Positions 56,027-64,000 of a DNA stretch of 64,000 nucleotides are shown here, in pieces (position 1 is the first letter of the stretch; every line of letters begins with the position of its first letter). The notes under the pieces are model-generated. The model was not told the origin of the DNA. It ran no database searches and saw nothing but the letters and a program-made list of their open reading frames with translations. Source of the DNA: Archaeoglobaceae archaeon (GTDB taxonomy: Archaea; Halobacteriota; Archaeoglobi; Archaeoglobales; Archaeoglobaceae); NCBI GenBank assembly GCA_025059545.1, contig JANXDJ010000001.1, positions 1 to 64,000 of the forward strand. The letters run 5' to 3'. The position numbers and the translations under genes were made by a program.

Positions 56027-56590
56027 ATGAGATTGGAACTTTACTGCGATAACTGTAAAGAAATTACTGACCACGAAAAGGTAAAAAAGGATCTTTTTAG
56101 ATGTTTAGCCTGCGGAACTCATGCTCAATTAAAGCTTGAAAGAGAGGTTGAAATAAAAGCGATTCTAAGTGAGGAAGACATAACCCAGATAGGAACTGTG
56201 AAGCTCTTAGAAGAAGAGGAACTAATTAAAGGAAATGAGTTAATAGTTGACCTCGAAGAGGAAAGTAGAGTAGGTAGAATAACCGCAATTCAGCTTAAGG
56301 ATGGTAAAGTTGTGGAGTTTGCCAAAGCTAAGGATTCAAAAGCGGTTTGGCTAAAAGAAGTTGGAGAAGTCTACGTTAAATTTAGTCTACATAAAAAGGC
56401 TATAACCTCTTCTTACAAGATCCTATTCGATGGTGAGACAGAGTTTTCCGTAGGTGAAGAAATAGAGATTGAGGGAAAGAGATATGTTATAAGGAGAATT
56501 AAGCTTATAGACGGAAAATTGTTGAAAAGAGAGGGGGAAAAGGCGCTTGCAAAAGAGGTAAAGAGGGTATATGCGACCTATTCGCCTTAG
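56027..56590 (+). CDS. HVO_0476-type zinc-finger protein
   Basis: A 187-residue protein. The N-terminal zinc ribbon has CDNC and CLAC (near 9-12 and 28-31). A long beta-rich region of archaeal HVO_0476-family type follows, with KEVGEVYVKFS and GEEIEIEGKRYVIRRI. Function unknown; it may bind RNA or the ribosome. GTATTTAAATTT about 26 bases upstream implies a leaderless mRNA. The last 20 bases overlap the nucleotidyltransferase gene. Confidence 0.8.
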   Translation: MRLELYCDNCKEITDHEKVKKDLFRCLACGTHAQLKLEREVEIKAILSEEDITQIGTVKLLEEEELIKGNELIVDLEEESRVGRITAIQLKDGKVVEFAKAKDSKAVWLKEVGEVYVKFSLHKKAITSSYKILFDGETEFSVGEEIEIEGKRYVIRRIKLIDGKLLKREGEKALAKEVKRVYATYSP

Positions 56591-57527
56591 AGACTTTGTT
56601 AGAGTTGGGGATTGCTATTTTTCAGTTCTCGGCTATAAAAATGCGGAAAGAGTCAAATGCTTCCTTCGCTACTCACCACACGACAATGGGGAGAGGATTA
56701 AGAATGGAAAGAGGTTTAAAAAGCTTTCCCACGATGAGGCTTTAGCGCATCCTTTAGCAAAAAAATACTTTGAGAATGAGATTTTCCGTATTCCAGCAAG
56801 GGATATCGAAGAAGTTTTCAAGCCAGAAGAAAGACTTAAAGATGCGATGGATTCGAATGTGGCAAAGATAGTTGATTTCTTCAGCTCAATTTCGCTTGAT
56901 CAGATGGGTGTAACGGGTTCAAGGCTTATAGGTCTGCAGAGTGAAGAATCGGATGTCGATTTCATTGTCTATGGGAAATGGTGGTTCGTTGCAAGAGAGA
57001 TGTTGAAGAGGGGAATTGAAAATGGTTCTCTTCAAGACTTAGACGACTCTGCGTGGGATTTTATATACCGAAAGAGAAAAGTTCCGATTCCGTTTGAGCT
57101 ATTTGTCGCTCATGAAAAAAGAAAGTTCCATAGAGCCTATCTCGGCGAAACTTATTTTGATCTGCTATACGTGAGAGGTTACGAAGAGATAGACAATGGA
57201 GTCCCAGAAGAGATTGGGAAAAAGCTCGGTAAAAGAACCATCGAGGCTTCAGTTCTCGACGACCGCTACATATTCGACTATCCTGCCTACTATCCTATTG
57301 AACACAAAGAAGTGAAAGCTATTCTTTGTTTCACACACACGTTTGCAGGACAGGCTTTCAAAGGTGAAAAGGTTATCGCAAGAGGAGATCTCGAGGAGAT
57401 AAATGGAGAGAATTACCTCGTAGTTGGAACAAAAAGAGAGGTCGAAGATGAGTTTATAATCTCCAAAGAGCTGACGAAAAAAGAAGGTTTCAAGTTATCG
57501 GAATACAGAGAACTTCTTAATTTATAA
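56571..57527 (+). CDS. Nucleotidyltransferase-domain protein
   Basis: A 318-residue protein. The first 110 residues are a basic region with RDFVRVGDCYFSVLGY. A polymerase-beta-like nucleotidyltransferase domain follows, with GVTGSRLIGLQSEESDVDF (GS...DxD). The C-terminal part has HTFAGQAFKGEKVIARG. The family is archaeal and its nucleotide target is unknown. The overlap with the zinc-finger gene indicates that the two are made together. Confidence 0.8.
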   Translation: MRPIRLRDFVRVGDCYFSVLGYKNAERVKCFLRYSPHDNGERIKNGKRFKKLSHDEALAHPLAKKYFENEIFRIPARDIEEVFKPEERLKDAMDSNVAKIVDFFSSISLDQMGVTGSRLIGLQSEESDVDFIVYGKWWFVAREMLKRGIENGSLQDLDDSAWDFIYRKRKVPIPFELFVAHEKRKFHRAYLGETYFDLLYVRGYEEIDNGVPEEIGKKLGKRTIEASVLDDRYIFDYPAYYPIEHKEVKAILCFTHTFAGQAFKGEKVIARGDLEEINGENYLVVGTKREVEDEFIISKELTKKEGFKLSEYRELLNL

Positions 57528-57619
57528 AAATTATTCTCAACAAACTTCAACTAAAAATGATTTTTCAAGTTAGAATTTGGAGGCGAAATTTTATTATATT
57601 CAACTCGTAAGCGAACCCC

Positions 57620-59050
57620 ATGGTAAAGATCGTTGATCTTACGATGAGAGATGGACATCAATCTCTATTGGCTACAAGAATGCGGACAAGGGATATACTC
57701 CCGATCCTTGAGAAGTTCGATTCTGCGGGCATATATTCCTTTGAAGTCTGGGGAGGGGCAACTTTTGACGTTTGTCATCGATTTCTAAACGAGAACCCGT
57801 GGGAGAGGCTTAAGGAGATAAGGAAGAGAGTGAAGAATACGCTTTTACAGATGCTTTTGCGTGGGCAAAATCTCGTTGGTTATCGCAACTATCCTGATGA
57901 TCTCGTTGAAAAATTTGTAAAAAAGACGATTGAATGCGGGCTCGATGTTTTTAGAATTTTTGATGCCTTAAATGATGTTAGGAATCTTATCGCTCCGATC
58001 AAATTTGCGAAAAAGCATAAGGCCAATCATGTCCAGGGAACGATCTGCTATACGATCTCTCCAGTGCACACGATTGAGAAATACGTTGAGACTGCAAAAC
58101 AGTTAGCTGAGCTCGAAGTGGACTCGATCTGCATCAAAGACATGGCAGGACTACTTTCACCAAAAATGGCAAATGATCTTGTTAGGGCATTGAAGAAGGA
58201 AGTTAAACTTCCAATTAATGTTCACTCACATTACACAAGTGGAATGGCTTCAATGGCTTTGCTAAAGGCTGTTGAAGCTGGAGCAGACATGATCGACACC
58301 TGCATGTCTCCACTTGCCTGTGGAACCTCTCATCCCCCAACTGAGAGCATTGTTTTCGCCCTTGAAGAGCTTGGATATAAGACTGGCGTTAAACTCGACG
58401 TCTTACTTGAAGTCAGAGATTATTTCATGAAGATCAGAGAAAAATATGCTGGCTATCTGGATCCGCTTTCAACAATTCCCGACACAAATGTTCTCGTTTA
58501 TCAGATTCCCGGTGGGATGTTTTCGAACATGATCTCACAGCTGAAAGAGCAGAATGCTCTTGAAAAGCTTCCTGACGTTTTAAAGGAAGTCCCGAAGGTT
58601 AGAGAAGATCTTGGCTATCCACCACTCGTTACTCCGACGAGCCAAATTGTTGGAGTTCAGGCGGTTCTGAATGTGCTCATGGGAGAAAGATATAAGGTGG
58701 TAACTAAGGAGACAAAAGATCTTGTGAAGGGGATGTATGGTAAAACTCCCGCACCGATCAAAGAGGAGATCGTGAAGAAAATACTGGGCAACGAAAAGCC
58801 AATAGATTGCAGACCTGCGGATCTGCTTGAGCCCGAATTCGAGAAGAGAAAGAAAGAGCTTATTGAAAAAGGTATTGAGGCGAGCGATGAAAATGTGCTA
58901 ATCTACGCTTTGTTCCCACAAACTGGACTTCAGTTCCTGATGAAGCAAACAAAAGAGGAACCATTCCCATCTACTGCAAAGAAAGTTGAAGGTAGCTTTG
59001 AAGTTGTTGTAGATGGAGCTAAGTATTCCGTTAGTGTTAAGTCAACCTAA
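57620..59050 (+). CDS. pycB: Pyruvate carboxylase subunit B without biotin carrier
   Basis: A 476-residue carboxyltransferase: DLTMRDGHQSLLATRMRT, GYRNYPDDLVEKFV, CIKDMAGLLSP and HVHSHYTSGMA-type sequence (HSHYTSGMASMA here) form the TIM barrel with metal and biotin pocket, and the PYC-OADA domain follows. The protein ends at VEGSFEVVVDGAKYSVSVKST, just where the biotinyl domain with its MKM lysine would begin in methanogen PycB. The carrier must be separate. The start is leaderless with TTTTATTATATT upstream. PycA lies 20 kb away. Confidence 0.9.
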   Translation: MVKIVDLTMRDGHQSLLATRMRTRDILPILEKFDSAGIYSFEVWGGATFDVCHRFLNENPWERLKEIRKRVKNTLLQMLLRGQNLVGYRNYPDDLVEKFVKKTIECGLDVFRIFDALNDVRNLIAPIKFAKKHKANHVQGTICYTISPVHTIEKYVETAKQLAELEVDSICIKDMAGLLSPKMANDLVRALKKEVKLPINVHSHYTSGMASMALLKAVEAGADMIDTCMSPLACGTSHPPTESIVFALEELGYKTGVKLDVLLEVRDYFMKIREKYAGYLDPLSTIPDTNVLVYQIPGGMFSNMISQLKEQNALEKLPDVLKEVPKVREDLGYPPLVTPTSQIVGVQAVLNVLMGERYKVVTKETKDLVKGMYGKTPAPIKEEIVKKILGNEKPIDCRPADLLEPEFEKRKKELIEKGIEASDENVLIYALFPQTGLQFLMKQTKEEPFPSTAKKVEGSFEVVVDGAKYSVSVKST

Positions 59051-59134
59051 GAATTCTAATTTTTTACAAAAAATTAAATTATCAGCTTTTTCAAGAGTAA
59101 AGATTTTATAGAACAAATACAATAGGATTTAGAA

Positions 59135-59548
59135 ATGAGGCGTGAAGCTGAACTATGGTTTAAATCTGCTGAAGAGGATTTAGAGGATGCAAGAGCATTT
59201 ATGTCGAGTAAGAGATATTTTAGAACTGCTTTTTTTGCTCAGCAATCTGTAGAAAAAGTTCTGAAAGCGCTTTTTATTGAATTGGCAAGAGAAGAACCGC
59301 CAAAAATCCACAGTATAACCGAGTTATACAGATCTCTTGGAGATAAAACTAAATTCCGAATTCCAAGAGATCTTGAGGAACAGATCTTCATTTTGAACAA
59401 ATATTACACGATCTCAAGATATCCGGACGCTGCAAATGGTTTGCCCTCGGAAAGTGTTGATAGGATTGAAGCAGAAAGAACTTTAAAAATTGCTGAAGAA
59501 GTTTTTAATTATGCAAGAGCCTTTATTGGAGATAAAAAAGAAAGCTGA
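59135..59548 (+). CDS. HEPN-domain protein (possible toxin of HEPN-MNT pair)
   Basis: A 137-residue helical protein of the HEPN family: ELWFKSAEEDLEDARAFM, FRTAFFAQQSVEKVLKALFI and the C-terminal ISRYPDA. The catalytic R-x4-6-H motif of RNase HEPN toxins is not visible, so it may be a non-nuclease group. It is paired with the MNT nucleotidyltransferase that starts inside its last 38 bases. GATTTTATAG lies about 27 bases before the ATG. Confidence 0.85.
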   Translation: MRREAELWFKSAEEDLEDARAFMSSKRYFRTAFFAQQSVEKVLKALFIELAREEPPKIHSITELYRSLGDKTKFRIPRDLEEQIFILNKYYTISRYPDAANGLPSESVDRIEAERTLKIAEEVFNYARAFIGDKKES

Positions 59549-59837
59549 AGTCTTAAAAGTTGAATTGGAAAAAATTGGCTTTAAAGTTAGCTCAATTTAC
59601 CTATTCGGCAGTTATGCTAAAGGAGACTGGCTTAAAACGAGCGATATAGATTTAGCAGTAGTTTCCGATGACTTCAGGAGTCTGAAATTCCTCGAAAGAC
59701 TCGACATAGTTAATAAGATCATCTGGGATAAAAGAATTGGAAATGTAGAAATTCTGCCTTTAACAAGAGAAGAAGTGGAAAAAAATGAATCCATTGTTTT
59801 GAGAGATGCAAAAAAGTATTGGTTAAAGCTCATTTAA
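59511..59837 (+). CDS. MNT-type minimal nucleotidyltransferase (possible antitoxin)
   Basis: A 108-residue minimal nucleotidyltransferase. LFGSYAKGDWLKTSDIDLAVV gives Gly33-Ser34 and Asp45-x-Asp47; a third acidic residue may be in the VEILPL strand. In HEPN-MNT toxin-antitoxin systems the MNT protein AMPylates the HEPN toxin. ATG 59511 is inside the HEPN gene's end; an opening at 59490 is less likely. Confidence 0.87.
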   Translation: MQEPLLEIKKKAEVLKVELEKIGFKVSSIYLFGSYAKGDWLKTSDIDLAVVSDDFRSLKFLERLDIVNKIIWDKRIGNVEILPLTREEVEKNESIVLRDAKKYWLKLI

Positions 59838-59916
59838 TTTTAGAATTGCTTCTACAACGAGATTTGAATCTTTCTTGAGAAATTAAAATATTTAAAGCCT
59901 AGTGTATAGTATTGTT

Positions 59917-60639
59917 ATGGAAGAGTTTTCCGAAGCGGAGATCGTTGCGGAAAGTCCATCGCTCAAGAATCCAGTAATTCTTACAAGCTTTCCCGGAATA
60001 GGTCTTGTTGGGACAATAGCTACTGCTTATTTCATAACCGAGCTTCAGCTAGAAAATATTGGCGTTATGGGATCTAAAATGCTTCCTCCAGTAGCTACGC
60101 TTTACGAAGGGATAGTTCTACCTCCTATAAGGATCTACCAATCCAGAGAAATGAACTTCCTTCTGATCCATTCAGACGTTCCAATAATTCCGCAAATAGC
60201 TTATGGGATAAGCAAGGTGATCGTTGACTGGGCGTTGGAGATTAAAGCTCACCGTATTTTCTCTCTCGCTGGAATAGCAACCTTTGAAGACAAAAAGAGA
60301 GTCTTTGGAGCGGTTACACATAGGGATCTGATTGAAGAGATAAAAGATCATGTTGAGATCTTCAAAACTGGCACGATCTCAGGAGTTGCGGGTAGCATTT
60401 TAAATGAATGCGTAGCAGTCAAATTCCCGGGCATTGCTTTGCTTGGAGAAACTTCTGGATTCAATCCAGATCCAAGAGCTTCGGCAAATTTGATTAGAGC
60501 ACTGAACAAGATCCTTGGCTGGAATATAAGTGTTGAGAAACTGCTTCAAGAAGCGGAGTTCATCGAGGCGCAGATGCAGAAGCTCGCTCAACAAGCTGTG
60601 CAGGAAGTAAAGAAGGAGGAATTTCCGATGTATGGGTGA
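59917..60639 (+). CDS. PAC2-family protein (proteasome assembly chaperone-like)
   Basis: A 240-residue protein of the PAC2/DUF75 family: NPVILTSFPGIGLVGTIAT, ILLIHSDVPI-type strand (FLLIHSDVPI here) and LLGETSGFNPDPRAS. Archaeal relatives PbaA/PbaB assist 20S proteasome assembly. The start is ATG 59917, with AAAATATTTAAA about 26 bases upstream, rather than GTG 59902. The gene ends beside DUF473. Confidence 0.85.
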   Translation: MEEFSEAEIVAESPSLKNPVILTSFPGIGLVGTIATAYFITELQLENIGVMGSKMLPPVATLYEGIVLPPIRIYQSREMNFLLIHSDVPIIPQIAYGISKVIVDWALEIKAHRIFSLAGIATFEDKKRVFGAVTHRDLIEEIKDHVEIFKTGTISGVAGSILNECVAVKFPGIALLGETSGFNPDPRASANLIRALNKILGWNISVEKLLQEAEFIEAQMQKLAQQAVQEVKKEEFPMYG

Positions 60640-60643
60640 GAGA

Positions 60644-61033
60644 ATGAGATGCTACGTGCTTAGCGGAATAGCTAAAGGAACACTTGAAGACCTCGTTAGA
60701 AGAAACATAAGAACGATCGAACTTCGCAGTGCCCATAACGTTGCAACCGCATTGAAAGTTAACCTTGGAGACTGCGTCTTTCTGACTTATTCCAGAATTG
60801 GGGACTTGGAAAGAGGAATTAGCGGTATAATTGCGGAAGTTAACGGAAAAGAAGTAATTCAACAGTCTCTTTTTTACTCATCTCCACATTACATCGAGGA
60901 GAACGAGATGGCAGTGGTTAGATTGAAGCTGAATCCAAAAGGGATCGGTAGGATTATTCAAATAAAAACAGGGGACTTGCTTGAGGCAATAGAGGCGGAA
61001 GTCGTTGAGCTAACACATTTTACCGCTTGGTAG
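60644..61033 (+). CDS. DUF473 family protein
   Basis: A 129-residue protein of the archaeal DUF473 family: MRCYVLSGIAKGTLEDL at the start, ELRSAHNV, GDCVFLTYS, and a conserved GIGRIIQIKTG. The family has no known function. ATG 60644 with GGTGA directly before it is preferred over ATG 60632. The gene starts five bases after the PAC2 stop and ends convergent with endonuclease V. Confidence 0.8.
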   Translation: MRCYVLSGIAKGTLEDLVRRNIRTIELRSAHNVATALKVNLGDCVFLTYSRIGDLERGISGIIAEVNGKEVIQQSLFYSSPHYIEENEMAVVRLKLNPKGIGRIIQIKTGDLLEAIEAEVVELTHFTAW

Positions 61034-61667
61034 CAAAAAACATCGCTCTCTTTAGTTCTTGACCAAATTCATGTGCTATTTTTATTGGAAGTGGCAATTT
61101 ACCTTTCATGCAAATTTTTACAATCTCTAAAGCTGTTTCTGGAGATATAAAGCTCCCAGGAGAGATGTAAATTTCTTTACAGTTTTTACAGCCTTTTATG
61201 GCATAACCTATTACCCTATGAGCGTCTTTTATAGCTCTAACATCTCCATTGCCCTCAATTTCGCCAAAAAGCCTCTTTTTTGTTATACCCACAGCTGGTG
61301 TCTCTGTTTTAACCGCTATGTAGGTTGCAAGACCGCATTTCCTTGGATGAGCTATTCCGCTTCCATCTACTATTATAATTGTATTCTCCGAAATAAGCTC
61401 TTTAACCGCATTAACCGCTGGATCCCCTTCACGAAACATCAGATAGCCGGGGATGTAAGGGAATTTTACCTCATCAAGGGAAAAATTTCTTCCAATTTCC
61501 TTTAGTTCTGGAAAATTGAACTTAACAGCACAAGATAAGATTTTATCTTCAATAAAGGTCTGATCTACTCCTATTACATGCTTTATTTCATCAATCCTGT
61601 ATCTATCCCTTAAATCAACTTTCTCTGCAATCTTAAGCTGAATCTCTTTTAATTCCTGAATGTTCAT
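61020..61667 (-). CDS. nfi: Endonuclease V
   Basis: A 215-residue enzyme that cuts DNA or RNA next to deoxyinosine or inosine, products of heat-driven deamination. The metal ligands are in IGVDQTF and VDGSGIAHPRKCGLATYI; the PGYLMFREG motif with Tyr and Glu belongs to the strand-separating wedge. ATG 61667 sits in ATGA with the deacetylase stop; a GTG at 61676 is the alternative. Confidence 0.95.
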   Translation of the reverse strand: MNIQELKEIQLKIAEKVDLRDRYRIDEIKHVIGVDQTFIEDKILSCAVKFNFPELKEIGRNFSLDEVKFPYIPGYLMFREGDPAVNAVKELISENTIIIVDGSGIAHPRKCGLATYIAVKTETPAVGITKKRLFGEIEGNGDVRAIKDAHRVIGYAIKGCKNCKEIYISPGSFISPETALEIVKICMKGKLPLPIKIAHEFGQELKRAMFFATKR

Positions 61668-62743
61668 CTGAAGCACTTCCAGAACTTCGAATGAACTTTT
61701 TTAACCTCCTCAATATTTGTTTTTAGCTTTGTTATCGCTGCAGTCTTTTTTCTCCATATAAGTTCCGCAAGATAATTCTCAGGCTCTCTTATTGCAGAAA
61801 TGTCGAAACCAGCCATTGCAGAAATTATCCCAAGATTCGTATATGGCAATGCTGCTTCAACGCTATATCCTCCTTCGAGAGTGGCAACAACTCTGCCATC
61901 ACAGATTTCCTCTGAAATCCCGATGCACCATTTGAACATCTCCGCATAACCCATCGCTGTCAAAGCCAAGCCAGTAAGTTGATCTGTGAAATGTGCATCA
62001 AGTCCAGCGGAAATTGCTATGAATTCTGGCTCAAATTCGAGCGTTAATGGTTCTATTATATCCTCGATTACCATTTTATATCCTTCGTCTCCTGTTCCGG
62101 GTGGTAGAGGAATGTTTACTGTATATCCCGCCCCCTCTCCTTCTCCACACTCCTGTGGATAACCAGTGCCCGGATATAGGGGAATTTGATGTGTAGAGAT
62201 GAAAAGAACTCTATTGTCGCTGTAAAATGCCTCTTGCGTTCCATCGCCATGGTGAGCGTCCCAGTCAAGGATTAGAACTCTTTTAATTCCTTTCTTCAAA
62301 AGCCATTTTACCATGACTGCAATGTTGTTTATATAGCAAAAACCCGCTCCTGTATGCGGTTTAGCATGATGCCCTGGTGGGCGAACCATTGCAAATGCGT
62401 TGTCAACTTCTCCCTCCAGAACTGCTTTAGCCCCTCTTATTGCTCCACCAGCAGCAAGCAAAGCCTTTTCAAAGACGCCTATTGGGATATTCGTGTCCAT
62501 ATCTATTACTCCGCCCCTCTTGCTCTCCTCTCTCAGAAAACCAATATATTCCTTTGTGTGCACTTCAAGCACATCTTCGATGCTCGCTTCAGTTGGCTCA
62601 AGAAGTCTAATCTCCGTAGAATCGAATATGCCCTCCTCTTTAAGCTGGTCTATTGTATAAGCTAACCTCTCTTTTCTCTCTGGATGTATAGGACTCTGTT
62701 CATGCTCGAGATAAACTGGATGAAACACGATCCCAGTTACCAT
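61664..62743 (-). CDS. Histone deacetylase-family / acetoin utilisation-like protein
   Basis: A 359-residue class I/AcuC-like deacetylase. The catalytic pair is in RPPGHHAKPHTG, zinc ligands in LDWDAHHGDGTQE and SAGLDAHF, and the Tyr in LEGGYS. It could remove acetyl groups from proteins such as Alba, from histones or from small polyamines. The gene is coupled to endonuclease V. The start is ATG 62743. Confidence 0.92.
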   Translation of the reverse strand: MVTGIVFHPVYLEHEQSPIHPERKERLAYTIDQLKEEGIFDSTEIRLLEPTEASIEDVLEVHTKEYIGFLREESKRGGVIDMDTNIPIGVFEKALLAAGGAIRGAKAVLEGEVDNAFAMVRPPGHHAKPHTGAGFCYINNIAVMVKWLLKKGIKRVLILDWDAHHGDGTQEAFYSDNRVLFISTHQIPLYPGTGYPQECGEGEGAGYTVNIPLPPGTGDEGYKMVIEDIIEPLTLEFEPEFIAISAGLDAHFTDQLTGLALTAMGYAEMFKWCIGISEEICDGRVVATLEGGYSVEAALPYTNLGIISAMAGFDISAIREPENYLAELIWRKKTAAITKLKTNIEEVKKVHSKFWKCFR

Positions 62744-62897
62744 TAGCTTAAGTTCCTGAAAGAATATTAAAATTTTACTAAATAAAGAACTGACATAGTT
62801 TCCGTTTCAGCTTTTGATTTTTTGATTTATGATTTAAGATTAATTGATTTGGAAATCATAGAAAGCTTTAAATCCTGCTCAAGAGATCAAGTTATTT

Positions 62898-63158
62898 ATG
62901 GATGAGTTTGATTTTTTGGATGAGGAGGAAGAGGAACTCATTGAAGGAGAAGACGGTGTGAAACTTGCTGAAATTTACAAACTCACTATGAAGCTTTTAA
63001 GATTGCTGGAAGAGTTAAAAAGTGTTGAATTGAAAGAATCCGCGTCTCTCATGCTAATAAGGGAGCTCATTGGAGAAGATAAAGTTCTCTTAGGTCTTGC
63101 CTCTAAAATGCTCCAAGATATAAGCCTAAACTTCAACGGAGAAGACTACGTTAGTTAA
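62898..63158 (+). CDS. Small acidic protein of unknown function
   Basis: An 86-residue protein with a very acidic N terminus (DEFDFLDEEEEELIEGED) and three amphipathic helices. No family is recognised. CTTTAAAT about 27 bases before the ATG suggests a real leaderless gene. It ends eight bases inside the 3' end of the flippase gene on the other strand. Confidence 0.65.
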   Translation: MDEFDFLDEEEEELIEGEDGVKLAEIYKLTMKLLRLLEELKSVELKESASLMLIRELIGEDKVLLGLASKMLQDISLNFNGEDYVS

Positions 63159-64000
63159 AAAATTTTTTAAAAGCTCTTGCATTTAGTGTTATAGCTCCAA
63201 AGATTATGTTTAGATGATAAGTAATAAGCCTCCAAACCGCCACAAGAGAACCCAAAATACTCAAATCCACAAAATTGGAGTATAGATAAGCCATACTTGT
63301 CTCTACAATACCACTACTGCCCGGGGTAAGCGGAATTAGTGATATAACGACGATTATTAGCTGAGAAGTATAAGAAATAAGAAAATGGGGGTCCTGGCTG
63401 AAAGAGAGCAGAATTAATGAGGGTATAAAGAAGGTTGCACTCCACATCAATGCGGTCATTGTGAAAAGTATTAATAAGTATATTGGGTCAGAAAGCAACT
63501 TCAAAGATCCTTCTCGGAAATTTTTCAGCTCAATCTCAATCCTATCAGTAATCTTTCGTCTCTTAAAGATCCTATTCGCCAACTTTGAGAACCTTTGTAT
63601 GCTTCTCTCATCTTTAAAGATCGAATACAGGAAGTAGAGAAAAAAAATGAAGACCAATATGAAAATGATTGCAACCCTATAGCCGAGCTCAGTTGCAAAG
63701 CCAGTAAAGATCAGAAATATTGGGAGAGCAAGAATGAAGAAAATCGAATCAAGCACTCTCTCAGTTATGACCACAAAGGTGCTTTTTCCCAACGCCATTC
63801 CCTTATCTGAGAGCATCTTGATCCTCACTGGCTCTCCCCCCGCGGATGAAGGAGTAATTGCTGCAAAGAACATACTATTCAGAGTGATCTCAACTGAACT
63901 TGAGTAGGAAACGTTAATTTGAAGATACTTCGAGATCATATTAAGTCTAAGAGCCCACAAAAGCCAGAAAATAACCTGAAATATGACAGCCAGTAATAAA
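63151..64000 (-). CDS. Flippase-like/LPG synthase-type membrane protein, 5' end outside window
   Basis: The frame stays open to the window edge, giving at least 283 residues with about seven membrane segments. Landmarks of the UPF0104/AglD-like family are present: TPSSAGGEPVRIKML near residue 50 and SLIPLTPGSSGIVETSMAY toward the end. Such proteins flip or modify lipid-linked substrates, for example in archaeal glycosylation. The N terminus lies beyond base 64000. Confidence 0.85.
   Translation of the reverse strand, partial: LLLAVIFQVIFWLLWALRLNMISKYLQINVSYSSSVEITLNSMFFAAITPSSAGGEPVRIKMLSDKGMALGKSTFVVITERVLDSIFFILALPIFLIFTGFATELGYRVAIIFILVFIFFLYFLYSIFKDERSIQRFSKLANRIFKRRKITDRIEIELKNFREGSLKLLSDPIYLLILFTMTALMWSATFFIPSLILLSFSQDPHFLISYTSQLIIVVISLIPLTPGSSGIVETSMAYLYSNFVDLSILGSLVAVWRLITYHLNIIFGAITLNARAFKKFFN

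Noticed and set aside
62744..62897. TTTGATTTAT-like tandem repeats upstream of the acidic gene
   Set aside because: Copies are short and irregular and look like AT-rich promoter DNA.

Overview
The window reads as a piece of the chromosome of a hyperthermophilic euryarchaeon, most likely from the Archaeoglobaceae (Archaeoglobus/Geoglobus/Ferroglobus). The supporting genes are an archaeal histone, aP0/aP1 stalk proteins, archaeal DnaG primase, family-B DNA polymerase with a PCNA-binding tail, a TIP49/RuvB-like ATPase, cupin-type phosphoglucose isomerase, a tetraether-lipid synthase-like radical SAM enzyme, a 4-hydroxybutyryl-CoA dehydratase homologue and an A-B-C molybdate/tungstate transporter. 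The gene content is that of a core chromosome: genes are packed tightly, often with 1-4 nt stop/start overlaps, and no insertion sequence, CRISPR array, rRNA or prophage is visible. The longest stretch without a gene is about 244 bases (53687-53930). Many genes have a TATA-like box about 25-28 nt upstream of the start codon and no Shine-Dalgarno sequence, which suggests leaderless mRNAs, while genes inside operons carry GGTG/GGAGG sites. ATG, GTG and TTG starts are all used.

Layout. 1-7 kb: tail of a GTPase, ferredoxin, TIP49-like ATPase, an AbfD-like dehydratase with a zinc alcohol dehydrogenase, two convergent transcription factors (one membrane-anchored) and NAD synthetase. 7-15.5 kb: a corrinoid/metal-binding lipoprotein-like receptor, TrpB2, a drug/metabolite transporter, PHP phosphoesterase, DUF211, TatC, metallo-beta-lactamase hydrolase, a cobalamin-type radical SAM protein, and an ASCH protein translationally coupled to a ferritin-encapsulin fusion. 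15.5-22.8 kb: an eight-gene membrane cluster (DUF4129-like, DUF4350, MoxR, DUF58, membrane protein; divergently a Cys-containing membrane protein, a small membrane protein and DUF1616), then tRNA-Leu(UAA). 22.9-34 kb: PAS sensor without kinase domain, Lhr helicase, Lrp regulator, ArgJ, PGK, DnaG, CheY-like receiver, PolB. 34-42 kb: acylphosphatase-HisF-MazG-nicotinate phosphoribosyltransferase, pyruvate carboxylase subunit A, isopropylmalate/citramalate synthase, DapF and the tetraether synthase homologue. 42-50.5 kb: a damaged BtuC-BtuD pair followed by intact CbiZ, then a ModE-type regulator divergent from WtpABC, MobB, UbiD-type decarboxylase and EVE protein. 50.9-64 kb: thioredoxin, ribosomal L1-P0-P1 operon, histone, Pgi, Asd, two small overlapping genes, PycB, a HEPN-MNT pair, PAC2 protein, DUF473, endonuclease V, an HDAC-like deacetylase and a truncated flippase-like membrane protein.

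How the genes fit together. Several modules are coherent: molybdate/tungstate uptake with its regulator, a candidate operator and MobB; cobinamide salvage (CbiZ) with a broken importer; pyruvate carboxylase split into distant A and B genes with no biotin carrier on B; NAD synthesis from both ends (NadE, nicotinate phosphoribosyltransferase); histone and an HDAC-family enzyme in the same neighbourhood. The most notable element is the one-piece ferritin-like/HK97-shell encapsulin with its coupled ASCH gene. The most puzzling is the BtuC/BtuD pair, which carries two in-frame stops and one missing T in an otherwise well-conserved 2.1 kb.
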